From the NCBI GenBank assembly GCA_028291055.1, contig JAQGIP010000077.1, forward strand, positions 1 to 64,000: a DNA stretch of 64,000 bases, given 5' to 3'. A model generated the notes under the pieces. That model worked only from the letters and a program-made list of their open reading frames with translations. It had not been told where the DNA came from and did no database searches. Shown piece by piece: positions 33,923-42,397 of the stretch. Source of the stretch: Caulobacter sp. (GTDB lineage: Bacteria; Pseudomonadota; Alphaproteobacteria; Caulobacterales; Caulobacteraceae). How positions within the stretch are numbered: the first letter of the stretch is position 1; each line of letters begins with the position of its first letter. Made by a program: the position numbers and the translations under genes.

Positions 33923-34315
33923 ATGCCCGCAGGCTTTGACGATATCGAGATCGGCCAGGTGGTCTCCCTGGGCGTCTGCGTCGTGGACGGCGACGCACTG
34001 GCGACCTTCGTGGCCGCCTTCGCCCCCGGCTGGGACGTGGAGCGCGGCGCCCCCGACACCATGACCTTCGCCATCTGGTCCAAGCTGGACGCCGACGCCG
34101 CCGCCGAGTGGCCCCAGACCAAGCGCCTCGGCGTCGACGCCCTGCGCTGGGCGCGCAACCCACCGGCCGGCGAGATGCTGCGCGGCCGCATGACGGTGAT
34201 GGGCAAGGACCCGGTGGGCGAGGGCAAGGGCATCATCATCGCCCAGCACGACCTGCTCGACGAGGCCGGCCGCCTGGTCTTCTCCTGCCTGACGCGGAGC
34301 GTCTTCTCGCGCTGA
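33923..34315 (+). CDS. MaoC-like hotdog-fold protein (putative acyl dehydratase)
   Basis: The 130-residue protein begins MPAGFDDIEIGQVVSLG, the typical opening of MaoC-like dehydratases, followed by a long central helix region (DGDALATFVAAFAP) and beta strands (AGEMLRGRMTVMGKD, GIIIAQHDLLDEAGRLVFSCLTRSVF). The canonical D-x-x-x-H catalytic pair of active hydratases is not clearly present (DGDALATFVAAF lacks the expected histidine), so it may be a thioester-binding or differently active relative. The ATG at 33923 fits the family start; no strong Shine-Dalgarno is visible, and the upstream DNA is the palindromic repeat. Confidence 0.75.
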   Translation: MPAGFDDIEIGQVVSLGVCVVDGDALATFVAAFAPGWDVERGAPDTMTFAIWSKLDADAAAEWPQTKRLGVDALRWARNPPAGEMLRGRMTVMGKDPVGEGKGIIIAQHDLLDEAGRLVFSCLTRSVFSR

Positions 34316-34377
34316 CCGAGGCCAGCGGGCGCGGCAGCCCGCAAATTAAAGGCTCTGCCCGGGCCGAAGGCCCTATT

Positions 34378-34505
34378 TGACCACGAAGGCACGAAGGACA
34401 CGAAGGTCGCGAAGAAGGATAGGTTGCGCTTCGCGCGGGCGCAGACCGAGGACGGTCATCCGGAACTTCGTGCCCCTTCGTGATCTTCGTGCCTTCGTGG
34501 TTGAA
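34378..34505. repeat. CACGAAGG inverted-repeat element, copy 1
   Basis: The left arm TGACCACGAAGGCACGAAGG and the right arm ending CTTCGTGCCTTCGTGGTTGA are near-perfect inverted copies around an unconserved centre. Copy 2 is at 60535-60684. It fills most of the 252-bp gap between the MaoC-like gene and the dienelactone hydrolase. Repeats with this CACGAAGGA wording occur between genes in many unrelated bacteria. Confidence 0.85.
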
Positions 34506-34567
34506 AGCTGAGCCCGACCACGAACACCCTATGCGATGACCCTCAAAGCCAACCGGGAGAAACGGGC

Positions 34568-35287
34568 ATGAAGACCCAGGACATCGAATATCACGTCGGC
34601 GCCGAGCGCTATGTCGGCTACCTGGCCGTGGATGAGGCCCGGCCCGGCAAGCGCCCCGGCGTGCTGCTGTCGCACGAGGGCGGCGGCCTGGGTGAGCTGA
34701 CCAAGACCTTCGCCCGGCGCCTGGCCGGCCTCGGCTACGTGGCCTTCTGCCTCGACTACCACGGCGACCAGCGCCCCACCGACATGGGCCAGGTGATGGC
34801 CCGCCTGGGCAAGCTGATCTCCGAGACCCCCGGCATCCGCGAGATCGCCACCACGGCGCTGAAAATCCTGACCGATCAGCCTCAGACCGACCCCGAGCGC
34901 CTCGCCGCCATCGGCTACTGCTTCGGTGGCACCACCTCCCTGGAACTGGCCCGCTCCGGCGCCGACCTGAAGGCCGTGGTCGGCTTCCACTCGGGCCTGG
35001 CCACCCCCAGACCCGCCCAGCCCGGCGCCATCAAGGGCAAGGTCCTGACCCAGATCGGCGTCAACGACCCCATCATCCCGCCCGAACAACGCATCGCCTT
35101 CGAACAGGAAATGGAATCCGCCGGAGCCGACTGGCGCATGATCGTCTATGGCGGCGCCGGCCACAGTTTCACCAACCCCGACGTGGGGGCGATGGGGCGG
35201 CCGGGGTTTGAGTACCATGGGCCCAGCGACGAGCGGTCCTGGCGAGCGATGCTCGATCTGTTCGAGGAGGTGTTTGGGGCGGTTTAG
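34568..35287 (+). CDS. Dienelactone hydrolase family protein
   Basis: The 239-residue alpha/beta hydrolase has the dienelactone hydrolase triad: nucleophile cysteine in AIGYCFGGTT, aspartate in IGVNDPIIPPEQ, and histidine in GAGHSFTNPD. The early strand-helix PGVLLSHEGGGLGELTK and the YHGDQRPTD segment match the family. Family members hydrolyse cyclic ester or small acyl substrates; the C-terminal YHGPSDERSWRAMLDLFEEVF is also typical. No catabolic operon surrounds it, so its substrate is unknown. The ATG at 34568 follows GGGAG at about eight bases. The gene is single, between a palindromic repeat and a convergent small gene. Confidence 0.9.
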   Translation: MKTQDIEYHVGAERYVGYLAVDEARPGKRPGVLLSHEGGGLGELTKTFARRLAGLGYVAFCLDYHGDQRPTDMGQVMARLGKLISETPGIREIATTALKILTDQPQTDPERLAAIGYCFGGTTSLELARSGADLKAVVGFHSGLATPRPAQPGAIKGKVLTQIGVNDPIIPPEQRIAFEQEMESAGADWRMIVYGGAGHSFTNPDVGAMGRPGFEYHGPSDERSWRAMLDLFEEVFGAV

Positions 35288-35361
35288 CGGGCGTCGGAAG
35301 ACTGCAAGCGCCAGGAGCGGTCCTTAGGAACAGCCGGTGATCGGACGCCGAACCTCGGCCG

Positions 35362-35688
35362 TCAGCTCAGGTCCGGCTCTGGGGCGGCTTCATGGAATTC
35401 GTCCGCGCCGACGAAGGCCGGGCCCTCTTCGTCCAGGACCCACATGCCCCTGAACGACGGATGCGTCGTATCCGGCTCTTCATCGACCAGATCGCCCTCG
35501 TACAGGCCGATATTGCTGTAGTCGAAGTCGAGGGAGAGTTGATGGGCCAAGCCCACCATCTCTTCCGCCATCCGGCGCGAATACCCCAGGGCTTCACTCT
35601 CGTTGGTGAATTCGTCCGAGAGCGTGTTCACCTCGACCGCGTCGCTGCCTTGGGTCGCGCTGGTGGTCACTATCGTAAAGGTGGGCAT
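35362..35688 (-). CDS. Small acidic hypothetical protein
   Basis: The 108-residue product is strongly acidic, with a beta-rich N-terminus (TFTIVTTSATQGSDAVEV), one helix (NESEALGYSRRMAEEMVGLA) and an Asp/Glu-rich tail. No signal peptide, cysteine or known motif is present. Base bias is like its neighbours. GGAGAAACGCC precedes the ATG at 35688, a fair ribosome-binding site. It lies between the convergent dienelactone hydrolase and the rsgA 3' end, probably as its own unit. Function unknown. Confidence 0.65.
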   Translation of the reverse strand: MPTFTIVTTSATQGSDAVEVNTLSDEFTNESEALGYSRRMAEEMVGLAHQLSLDFDYSNIGLYEGDLVDEEPDTTHPSFRGMWVLDEEGPAFVGADEFHEAAPEPDLS

Positions 35689-35798
35689 GGCGTTTCTCCA
35701 AGGTCGGGGGACATTCCCCTAAACCGGTTGCAGGGGGCGCGGAGCCAAATTCTGATAAAAATTACCCCCGTCGCGGCAGCCGGCCGGTTGGAGGGCGT

Positions 35799-36899
35799 TC
35801 ATTTGCTCCCGCGGGTGTCCCTCTTGGTCGCGCGGTAACCCTTCTGCAGCACGAGCAGGCGGCGGCGCTCGTCGTTCTTCGCCACCTGTTGGGCCTTGGC
35901 CTCGGCCATGGCCGTTTCCATCCCGAGCTTTTCGAAGTTGGCCCAGCGGCCGGCGTCGAGCGCGCCGCTCTCCAGGGCGGCGAGCACCGCGCAGCCCGGC
36001 TCGTTGTCGTGGCGGCAATCGCTGAACCGGCACTCTTGGATCAGACGCTCGATGTCGTCGAACACCAGGCCCACGCCCTCTTCGGCGTCGATCAGGCCCA
36101 CCTCCCGGAAGCCCGGCGTGTCGATCAACAGGCCTCCGCCCGGCAGCCGCACGAGCTGGCGGCGGCTGGTGGTGTGGCGGCCCTGATCGCCACCGTCGCG
36201 CACGGCGTTGGTCGCCATGCGATCCTCGCCCAGCAGGGCGTTGACCAGGGTCGATTTGCCGACGCCCGAGGATCCGACCAGCACAGCGGTCTCGCCCGGC
36301 CCGACCTGGGCCAGCAGGGTGTCGAGGCCAAGGCCCTGGCGCGCCGAGACCGCCACGACCAGGCAGTCGGCGGCCAGGGCGGCGATGTCCGCGGTCTGGG
36401 CTTGCGGGTCGTCGCTCAGGTCGGACTTGGTCAACACCACCACGGCCCGGGCCCCGCTCTGCAAGGCCGCGGCGAGATAGCGCTCGATGCGGCGGGCATT
36501 GAGGTCGGCGTTCAGCGAGGTGACGACGAAGGCGACGTCGATATTGGCGGCGATCACCTGCAACCCTTGAGAGCTGTCGGTTACCGCGCGGCGCACGAAG
36601 GCGGTGCGGCGCGGCAGGACGTCATGGATGACGGCGGCGCCTTCCGCGTCGTTCAGCGCGATCTCGACCCAGTCGCCGACGGCCGGATAGCCGGCCTCCC
36701 CCGCCTCGTGCAGCAGCCGGCCGGAGATCTTTGCGCGCAGTTCGCCCTGGTCGGTGACGACCTCATAGCCGTCGCGGTGCTGGACGATGATGCGCCCGGG
36801 GATGTGGCCCGCGAGCGCGTGCGCCGCGAACTCACGCGCCAAAAGGTCGGACCATCCATAATGTTCGATCAAGGCAGGGACTTTCAAATCGTCCGCCAA
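35799..36899 (-). CDS. rsgA: Ribosome small-subunit-dependent GTPase A
   Basis: RsgA is a circularly permuted GTPase that helps late 30S maturation. The 366-residue protein has the permuted motif order: G4 VVLTKSDLS precedes G1 VLVGSSGVGKSTLVNAL and G3 LIDTPGFREVGL. An N-terminal OB domain (GRLLHEAGEAGYPAVGDWV) and the C-terminal zinc knuckle CRFSDCRHDNEPGC complete the family picture, with a basic tail. The frame opens at a TTG (36899) with no ATG in the first hundred codons and no strong Shine-Dalgarno, so the exact start is uncertain. It stands alone; the 236 bp between it and the SapC gene hold a terminator and nothing else I recognise. Confidence 0.92.
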   Translation of the reverse strand: MADDLKVPALIEHYGWSDLLAREFAAHALAGHIPGRIIVQHRDGYEVVTDQGELRAKISGRLLHEAGEAGYPAVGDWVEIALNDAEGAAVIHDVLPRRTAFVRRAVTDSSQGLQVIAANIDVAFVVTSLNADLNARRIERYLAAALQSGARAVVVLTKSDLSDDPQAQTADIAALAADCLVVAVSARQGLGLDTLLAQVGPGETAVLVGSSGVGKSTLVNALLGEDRMATNAVRDGGDQGRHTTSRRQLVRLPGGGLLIDTPGFREVGLIDAEEGVGLVFDDIERLIQECRFSDCRHDNEPGCAVLAALESGALDAGRWANFEKLGMETAMAEAKAQQVAKNDERRRLLVLQKGYRATKRDTRGSK

Positions 36900-37076
36900 C
36901 TCGGCGGCAAGCGGTGTCGTAAGCCGCCGGCGGGTCCTGGCGGCAGACGACTATAGCCCGAAATCTCGCGGGCGGCGCCCGCGGCGCCGGAAACAGGGGT
37001 CCTGCGCCCCACGACCGTGAGGTCCAGAATGCATCGAGGGTGGACGCCGCGGCCGCCCGGCCTCAATCCGACCCAT

Positions 37077-37111
37077 AGAAAAAGGGCCCGCACCTCTCGG
37101 CGCGGGCCCCT
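37077..37111 (-). terminator. Rho-independent terminator after the SapC-family gene
   Basis: On the minus strand a GC-rich stem GGGCCCGCGCC/GGTGCGGGCCC is followed directly by TTTTTCTA, 25 bases after the stop codon of the SapC-family gene. Confidence 0.88.
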
Positions 37112-37135
37112 GATCGTTGCCTCGGCTGGCCTGAA

Positions 37136-37927
37136 CTAGTTCAGGTTCGCCGCGCCCGGGCCTTGCGCCTGTTGGGCGATGGCGAGCGCGATGAGGCGCT
37201 CCCAGCCGGCCAGGGACAGCAGGTGGGCGTAGATCTGTTGCAGGGCGCCGTTGTCGCGCAGCTCGGCCATCTTTTCCGGCGACAGCGTCTTCAGCTTTTC
37301 TTCCGAGACGGCGAAGTACTCGGCGATCCGCTGGGGCTCGCCGGCGGTGCCGTCGGGGTTCATCGGGGTGAAGAAGGCTTCCTTCGTCTCGAACAGGTCG
37401 AGCTCGGTGATCAGGTTGACGAAGGCTTCCGTGCGGCGGCGCTCGTTTTCGAAGTCGTCGCAGAAGGTGATGGCGTTCTTCGTATATTCGGTCGGCTCGC
37501 CCGCTTCGTCGAACAGCGGCACGTCGCCGCCTTCGGCCAGCAGGTTGGACGAACGGTCGATGCACACGATCATGCGGCCGTTGGGCTCGTCGGCGGCCAG
37601 CACGAAGGGATAGCGGCGCACATAGGCCGGGATGTAGGCGCCCACGTCGTAGGACCCTTCGGGGCTCACGAACATCGACTGGCCGGCGTTCAGGCCCGTC
37701 ACCACCAGGGGCTGCTTCAGATCACCGGCGAAGATGATCGGATAGCTGAGCGCGGCGGGGCCGAACTCGGTCACCGTGACGGGCACGACGTGGCCCTCGG
37801 CGGCGAACTTGTAGGGGTGGGCGTTGCGCACCAGGCCCAACTTGCCGTGCAGCTCCTTATTGAGCGGCTCGGGCTGAGAATAGAAGAGGACCGACCCGGT
37901 CAGTCCGTTGGCTTGGGCGATTTCCAT
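37136..37927 (-). CDS. SapC-family protein
   Basis: The 263-residue cytosolic-looking protein matches the SapC family seen widely in alphaproteobacteria: LFYSQPEPLNKELHGKLGL, HVVPVTVTEFGPAALSYPIIFAG, NGRMIVCIDRSSNLLAEG and the acidic C-terminal helices (VSEEKLKTLSPEKMAELRDNG). In Campylobacter the name refers to S-layer export, but most proteobacterial members are uncharacterised and no S-layer export gene is nearby. There is no signal peptide. The ATG at 37927 has only a weak GAG upstream. It ends with a strong terminator and is not part of an obvious operon. Confidence 0.85.
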   Translation of the reverse strand: MEIAQANGLTGSVLFYSQPEPLNKELHGKLGLVRNAHPYKFAAEGHVVPVTVTEFGPAALSYPIIFAGDLKQPLVVTGLNAGQSMFVSPEGSYDVGAYIPAYVRRYPFVLAADEPNGRMIVCIDRSSNLLAEGGDVPLFDEAGEPTEYTKNAITFCDDFENERRRTEAFVNLITELDLFETKEAFFTPMNPDGTAGEPQRIAEYFAVSEEKLKTLSPEKMAELRDNGALQQIYAHLLSLAGWERLIALAIAQQAQGPGAANLN

Positions 37928-38138
37928 GAATGACTCTGAAGGTGTTTGCGGTAAGGGCGAAGCGCCGTCCCGGCGGCTCCACGCGGGTTAGCGGGCGCTT
38001 CTAGCCGATCCTCCGCCCAGCGGCAATGCGACCACGCGTCGTGAGGGAACTCGATTCGCAGACCACCCTTGCCTCACCACACGTCAACGGGGTTCAATCC
38101 CGGCAAAACACATGGCCATGAGCCTGGAGGACGCCCCG

Positions 38139-38990
38139 ATGCCGATCAGCTATCCCGAGATCCTGGACCTGAAGGGCGAAGTCGCCACCCGCTCCTGGGG
38201 CGACCGCGAGACCATGCTCTATGCCCTGGGCATCGGCCTGGGCAATGATCCGATGAACGAGGCGGAGCTGCCCTTCGTCTATGAGAGCGGACTGAAGGCC
38301 GTGCCGACCATGGCCACCGTGGTCGCCTGGGGCGCCGGCCCGCCGATCGGCAAGATGATCAACTTCCTGATGGTGGTGCACGGCGAGCAGAAGATCGAGC
38401 TGCACAAGCCCTTCCCCACCGAGGCCACCATCAAGGCCGATGGGCGGGTGCTCGGCGCCTTCGACAAGGGCCCCGGCAAGGGCGCGGTCATCTATGTCGA
38501 AACCGTGCTGACCGACGCCAAGACCGGCGAGAAGCTGGCCACCCTGACCGGCTCGACCTTCGCGCGCGGCGACGGCGGCTTCGGCGGCCCCTCCGACGGC
38601 GCGCCCGAGCCCCATGAAGTTCCCAAGCGCGCGCCCGACGCCAGCGTCGACATCCCCACCAAGCCGGACCAGGCGCTGATCTACCGCCTGTCGGGCGACC
38701 GCAATCCGCTCCATTCCGACCCGGGCGTAGCCAAGGCCGCGGGCTTCCCGCGGCCCATCCTGCACGGGCTATGCACCTATGGCGTGACCTGCCGCGCGGT
38801 GATGCAGACCTACGCCGACCTCGACCCGGCCCGGATCAAGAGCCACCAGGTGCGCTTCTCCTCCCCCGTCTTCCCCGGCGAGACCATCACCGTGGACATG
38901 TGGAAGGACGGCGACGTCATCTCCTTCGAGGCCCGCGTGAAGTCGCGCGACGTCACCGTGGTGAGGAATGGCAAGACGGTGCTGGGGTAG
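38139..38990 (+). CDS. Two-domain MaoC family enoyl-CoA hydratase (MFE-2 hydratase type)
   Basis: The 283-residue protein has two hotdog domains. The C-terminal one has the (R)-specific hydratase signature with catalytic Asp and His, SGDRNPLHSDPGVAKAAGF followed by RPILHGLCTYG; the N-terminal one is the degenerate partner (VVAWGAGPPIGKMINFLMVVHGEQKI). Such proteins hydrate trans-2-enoyl-CoA to (R)-3-hydroxyacyl-CoA in fatty-acid or sterol side-chain oxidation. An ATG at 38112 adds nine residues, but GGAGG lies eight bases before the ATG at 38139, which is preferred. It is single, between SapC and the convergent TonB receptor. Confidence 0.9.
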   Translation: MPISYPEILDLKGEVATRSWGDRETMLYALGIGLGNDPMNEAELPFVYESGLKAVPTMATVVAWGAGPPIGKMINFLMVVHGEQKIELHKPFPTEATIKADGRVLGAFDKGPGKGAVIYVETVLTDAKTGEKLATLTGSTFARGDGGFGGPSDGAPEPHEVPKRAPDASVDIPTKPDQALIYRLSGDRNPLHSDPGVAKAAGFPRPILHGLCTYGVTCRAVMQTYADLDPARIKSHQVRFSSPVFPGETITVDMWKDGDVISFEARVKSRDVTVVRNGKTVLG

Positions 38991-38993
38991 CCA

Positions 38994-39153
38994 GTCCTCC
39001 CCTGCGAGCGCAGCGAGACGAGGGGAGGTGGCCCGAAGGGCCGGAGGGGACGCACTTGTCCAACCCACTCCGCTTTCCATAGCTGTCGAAAGGACGCCCC
39101 CTCCGTCCCTTCGGGCCACCTCCCCCTGTTCGCTTCGCGATCGGGGGAGGACT
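38994..39153. repeat. Long palindrome of the CCTCCCC/GGGGAGG family
   Basis: The outer arms AGTCCTCCCC and GGGGAGGACT are exact inverted copies, and each arm continues as GGGGAGGTGGCCCGAAGGG followed by GGAGGGG. The mini-stem GGCCCgaaGGGCC sits next to the larger CCTCCCC...GGGGAGG hairpin in the left arm. It fills the whole space between two convergent genes and its right end overlaps the TonB receptor stop codon. Confidence 0.85.
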
Positions 39154-41308
39154 AGAACTTCTTCGAAACCCCCACGAACACCCCGCGCCGCGCCCCGTAC
39201 TGCGAGGCGCCGACGCCGATGCCGGAGCCGTCGCGGATCTCATAGACCTTGTCGAAGACGTTGATGACGTCGACGCGGACGGTGAGGTCCTTGAACGCCC
39301 CGAGGTCGAGGTTCTGAGCGACCCCGGCGTTGGCGACCACATAGGCGTCCAGGTGGTCGCCGTTGGGCGTGGCGCCGTCCGCGCGCAGGCCCGAGCCATA
39401 GATCAGGTCGGTGGTGAAGGTAGTCCGGCCCAGGCGGTATGAGGCCCCGGCCGAGCCCGTGTACTTCTGGTCGTGGTCCACATGGATCCAGTGGTCCTGG
39501 ATATAGGCGAGATCCGCGGGGTCGAAGTTGAACTGGCCCGAGACGATGTCCTTGCCCATGGCGCGTGCGATGGCCAGGTTGGCGTAGCCGGTGAAATGGC
39601 CGCGCACATAGTTGGCGCTGAACTCCACGCCCCCCTGCTCGCCCTGGCGGTAGTTGAACACGGCCAGGATGATCGGGGCGCCGAACTGGCCCTCGTCGAT
39701 CATGTTCTTCGACTGCTTGTAGTAGGCGTCGATACCGAGCGTCAGGCCCGGCAGCACCTTCTGGGAGACGCCCAGGTCATAGTAGTTGGCGCGCTCGGCC
39801 TTGGGCGGGTCGTTGACCGTGCCCGGCGCCTGCGCCGTCGTGCCGGCGAAGGCGGCGATGGTGGTGGAGCTGGCCAGTTCGAAGGGCGGCGGGGAGAAGT
39901 AGCGGCTGTAGCCGGCATGCACCGTCGTGCCGTCCAGCGGCTTCCACACCAGGTTGATGCGCGGGCTGAGCTGGTCCTCGGTGACATAGCCCTCGAAGCG
40001 GTCGTAGCGCAGGCCGTAGTTGAGGGTGAGGCTATCGCCCAGCTTCCACTCGTCCTGGATATAGCCGCTGTAGGTGTGGGCGGTCTTGGCGGTGGTTTCG
40101 GTGACGCTCAGCGGCACATCGCTGGTCTGGTTACCCGCCCCGTCCACCGGCAGCACCCGCGAGGTGGTGTTTCCCGTGGAACGGTCGATCTGGGCCGACA
40201 GGCCGCCGCGCAGGGTGTGGCTGTCGCCGAGATGGTAGACGCCTTCGAACTGCAGCCCGCCGGCCACGTCGCGCTTGTAGGCGTTCTGGGCGATGCCGTC
40301 ATAGAGCAGGTCGCCCACCGGATCGGGCCGGAAGGTCAGGCTGGAGAAGCGGCCGAACGCCGACAGCTGGAAGTCGAAGTCCGTGCCGCTGTGCAGCAGG
40401 CTGACCACGCCATAGTGGGTGATCTCGCGCTGGTTCTCATTCAGGTTTTCGCTGGCGAAGGCGCTCTGGCCGTTGACGCGCAGCACGCCATTGCCGGTGG
40501 AGGGATCGATGGGGCCCAGGCCGTTGACGCCGTCCAGCGAACCCGGCTGCAGGCCCGACTTGTTGGGGATTTCGAAGGTCTCCGTCGAGCTGCCCAGGAT
40601 GCCGGTGATGCGGGTGTCGGGGTTGAGGATCTGTTCCATATAGGCGAACGCGTGGGTCTGGCGGGTGCGGTCGTGCAGCGGGGTGGAGCGGCCGTCGGGG
40701 GATTCGATGCCCAGGTCGGAGGTCTGCCAGTCGGCGGTGGCGAAGACGTTGAAGCCTTCGTGCGAGCCCTGCGCCTCGATGCTCGGGTGGAGGGTGTTGT
40801 GGGTCCCGCCCGAGAGGCTGATCTCGCCGCCGTTCTCCAGGCCGTCGCGGGTGGTGATGTCGATGACGCCGGCGGTGCGCAGGCCGTAGGTGGCCGGCAG
40901 GGCGCCGGTGATCAGTTGGACCTTGTCGGCCAGGCGCGGGTTCAGGGTCTGGCCGAAGGCGCTGATGCCCTCGGGCAGGATGACGCCGTTCAGGCGGAAC
41001 TGCAGGCCGTTGTGTTCGCCGCGCACATGCAGCTGGCCGAAGCTGTCCTGGACCACGCTGGGGGCCTGCAGGATCACCGTGTTCAGCCCCACGTCGGCGC
41101 CGCCCGGCGCGGCCTGGATGGCCTCGCGGCCGATGACGTAGGTGGAGGCGCCGGTCTGGGTCTGGATGCCGGTGCGCACCGCGTCCAGCTTCTGGGCGGT
41201 GACCACCACCTCGGAGACGGAGGTGGCGTCGTCGGCGGCGTGGGCGGGGTTGATCTGGAGATAGAAAACGAGGGGGCTCACGGCGGCGAGCAGGAGGGCG
41301 CGGCGCAT
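39152..41308 (-). CDS. TonB-dependent receptor
   Basis: The 718-residue outer-membrane receptor has a signal peptide ending PAHAA, a TonB-box-like VSEVVVTAQ, a plug (GLNTVILQAPSVVQDSFG, LHVRGEHNGLQFRLNGVILPEG, LITGALPATYGLRTAGVIDI) and a barrel ending GVFVGVSKKF with the C-terminal Phe. It imports an unknown ligand with TonB energy. The ATG at 41308 begins the signal peptide. It is divergent from the class A acid phosphatase across a 122-bp gap that holds two inverted repeats, so shared control, perhaps by phosphate or by the receptor's substrate, is plausible but not shown. Confidence 0.92.
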   Translation of the reverse strand: MRRALLLAAVSPLVFYLQINPAHAADDATSVSEVVVTAQKLDAVRTGIQTQTGASTYVIGREAIQAAPGGADVGLNTVILQAPSVVQDSFGQLHVRGEHNGLQFRLNGVILPEGISAFGQTLNPRLADKVQLITGALPATYGLRTAGVIDITTRDGLENGGEISLSGGTHNTLHPSIEAQGSHEGFNVFATADWQTSDLGIESPDGRSTPLHDRTRQTHAFAYMEQILNPDTRITGILGSSTETFEIPNKSGLQPGSLDGVNGLGPIDPSTGNGVLRVNGQSAFASENLNENQREITHYGVVSLLHSGTDFDFQLSAFGRFSSLTFRPDPVGDLLYDGIAQNAYKRDVAGGLQFEGVYHLGDSHTLRGGLSAQIDRSTGNTTSRVLPVDGAGNQTSDVPLSVTETTAKTAHTYSGYIQDEWKLGDSLTLNYGLRYDRFEGYVTEDQLSPRINLVWKPLDGTTVHAGYSRYFSPPPFELASSTTIAAFAGTTAQAPGTVNDPPKAERANYYDLGVSQKVLPGLTLGIDAYYKQSKNMIDEGQFGAPIILAVFNYRQGEQGGVEFSANYVRGHFTGYANLAIARAMGKDIVSGQFNFDPADLAYIQDHWIHVDHDQKYTGSAGASYRLGRTTFTTDLIYGSGLRADGATPNGDHLDAYVVANAGVAQNLDLGAFKDLTVRVDVINVFDKVYEIRDGSGIGVGASQYGARRGVFVGVSKKF

Positions 41309-41355
41309 TGTCTGGACCTGGGTTTAAGAGACGCGGGGAGGCGCCGGTGGGCAAG

Positions 41356-41370
41356 TGTTATGAAATAACA
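41356..41370. promoter_or_regulatory. Inverted repeat TGTTATgaaATAACA, possible operator
   Basis: A perfect 6-bp inverted repeat with three-base centre lies in an AT-rich island within the otherwise GC-rich divergent gap between the TonB receptor and the acid phosphatase. Its form and position suit a dimeric repressor or activator site acting on both promoters. I cannot name the regulator. Confidence 0.4.
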
Positions 41371-41378
41371 TATCGAGT

Positions 41379-41401
41379 CGTCAAGCGGGTAAAGCTTGAC
41401 G
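41379..41401. promoter_or_regulatory. Inverted repeat CGTCAAGC...GCTTGACG, possible operator or leader hairpin
   Basis: Eight-base perfect arms are separated by seven bases (GGGTAAA), eight bases after the previous inverted repeat and 29 bases before the phosphatase ATG. It could be a second operator half or a hairpin in the phosphatase leader. Confidence 0.4.
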
Positions 41402-41430
41402 GCTCCGCAAACTGTCCGTTCCTTGGGCGG

Positions 41431-42288
41431 ATGCTCCTCAACACGCTTAGAACCACCCTCGCCGCCCTGGCGGCCGGCGCCGCCGTCTCCGCCGTCGCGG
41501 CCTGCGCCAGCCTGCCCGGCATCCCGGGCTTCCGTCATGACCCGGCGCCGTCCAGCGAGAATACGGTCACCCAGGGCGGCGTCCTGCAGCCGCCGGGGGG
41601 CCGGCTGACGGGCTATCTGGCCCCGGCCGCCTATCCGGACGGCATCGCCATCCTGGGCCCGCCGCCCGAGCCGGACTCGCCCCAGGGGCGCGCCGACCGC
41701 ACCATCTACGAGGAGACCCGCTCGCTGGCCGGCACCCCGCGCTGGGCCCAGGCGATCCGCGACGACGACCTGTCGGGGCCCTCGGCCTTCAAGAGCATGG
41801 CCTGCGCCGCCGGCCTGACCATCACCGCGCAGACGATGCCGCGCACCACCACCCTGTTGATCCGCACCGGCCTCGACGGCTCCCTGGTCGCCGCCGTGCC
41901 CAAGCGCCGCTATTTCCGCACCCGGCCGCTGATCGGCAACGACGCCAGGATCTGCGTGCCGCGCGCCGACTGGCTGAAGACCAACGGCTCCTACCCCTCG
42001 GGTCATTCGATGATGGGCTGGAGCTGGGCCCTGGTGATCGCCGAACTGGTCCCCGACCACGCCGACGCCGTGCTGACCCGGGGCCGCGAATTCGGCGACA
42101 GCCGGGTGATCTGCGGCGTCCACTTCCAGAGCGACGTCGCCGCCGGCCGCATCCTGAGCTCAGCCATGATCAGCCGCCTGCACGCCGACAAGGGCTTCCA
42201 GGCCGACATGGCGGCGGCCCGACGGGAGGTGGCGAAGTTCAGGAAGTCCGGCGCGGCGCCGGACTGCGCTGGGGTCACCGGGCAGTGA
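41431..42288 (+). CDS. Class A (PAP2-type) acid phosphatase, predicted lipoprotein
   Basis: The 285-residue protein has a lipoprotein signal (LAALAAGAAVSAVAAC) and the complete three-part phosphatase signature: KRRYFRTRP, PSGHSMMGW with the acid-base histidine, and SRVICGVHFQSD with the nucleophilic histidine. Class A non-specific acid phosphatases (PhoN/PhoC-like) release phosphate from organic phosphomonoesters in the periplasm. The ATG at 41431 starts the lipoprotein signal; upstream in-frame codons cross the divergent promoter region and are not used. It faces a TonB receptor across two inverted repeats; a joint role in phosphate scavenging is possible. Confidence 0.93.
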   Translation: MLLNTLRTTLAALAAGAAVSAVAACASLPGIPGFRHDPAPSSENTVTQGGVLQPPGGRLTGYLAPAAYPDGIAILGPPPEPDSPQGRADRTIYEETRSLAGTPRWAQAIRDDDLSGPSAFKSMACAAGLTITAQTMPRTTTLLIRTGLDGSLVAAVPKRRYFRTRPLIGNDARICVPRADWLKTNGSYPSGHSMMGWSWALVIAELVPDHADAVLTRGREFGDSRVICGVHFQSDVAAGRILSSAMISRLHADKGFQADMAAARREVAKFRKSGAAPDCAGVTGQ

Positions 42289-42314
42289 AACGTTAAGCGC
42301 CCGCCCAATTCCAT

Positions 42315-42346
42315 CCGCTCATCCCGACTTTCGTCGGGATGAGCGG
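42315..42346. terminator. Perfect 14-bp hairpin between convergent genes, probable bidirectional terminator
   Basis: CCGCTCATCCCGAC and GTCGGGATGAGCGG flank a TTTC loop. The plus-strand side is followed by AGTATTTTGG. It lies 27 bases after the phosphatase stop and 52 bases from the convergent aguB stop. It may instead be a repeat unit, as the U-run is interrupted. Confidence 0.6.
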
Positions 42347-42397
42347 AGTATTTTGGGGCGATCGCCACGGGTGTGCATGCACCCGGCGCCATCGTCC

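Noticed and set aside
38088-38104. GGGGTTCAATCCCGG, which looks like a tRNA T-arm
   Set aside because: The flanking bases do not form a 5-bp T-stem with a TTCAATC loop, and no acceptor, D or anticodon stems could be found upstream.
42315-42346. Perfect hairpin considered as a transposon end or attachment site
   Set aside because: No second copy, integrase or direct repeat is nearby, and its position between convergent genes fits a terminator better.
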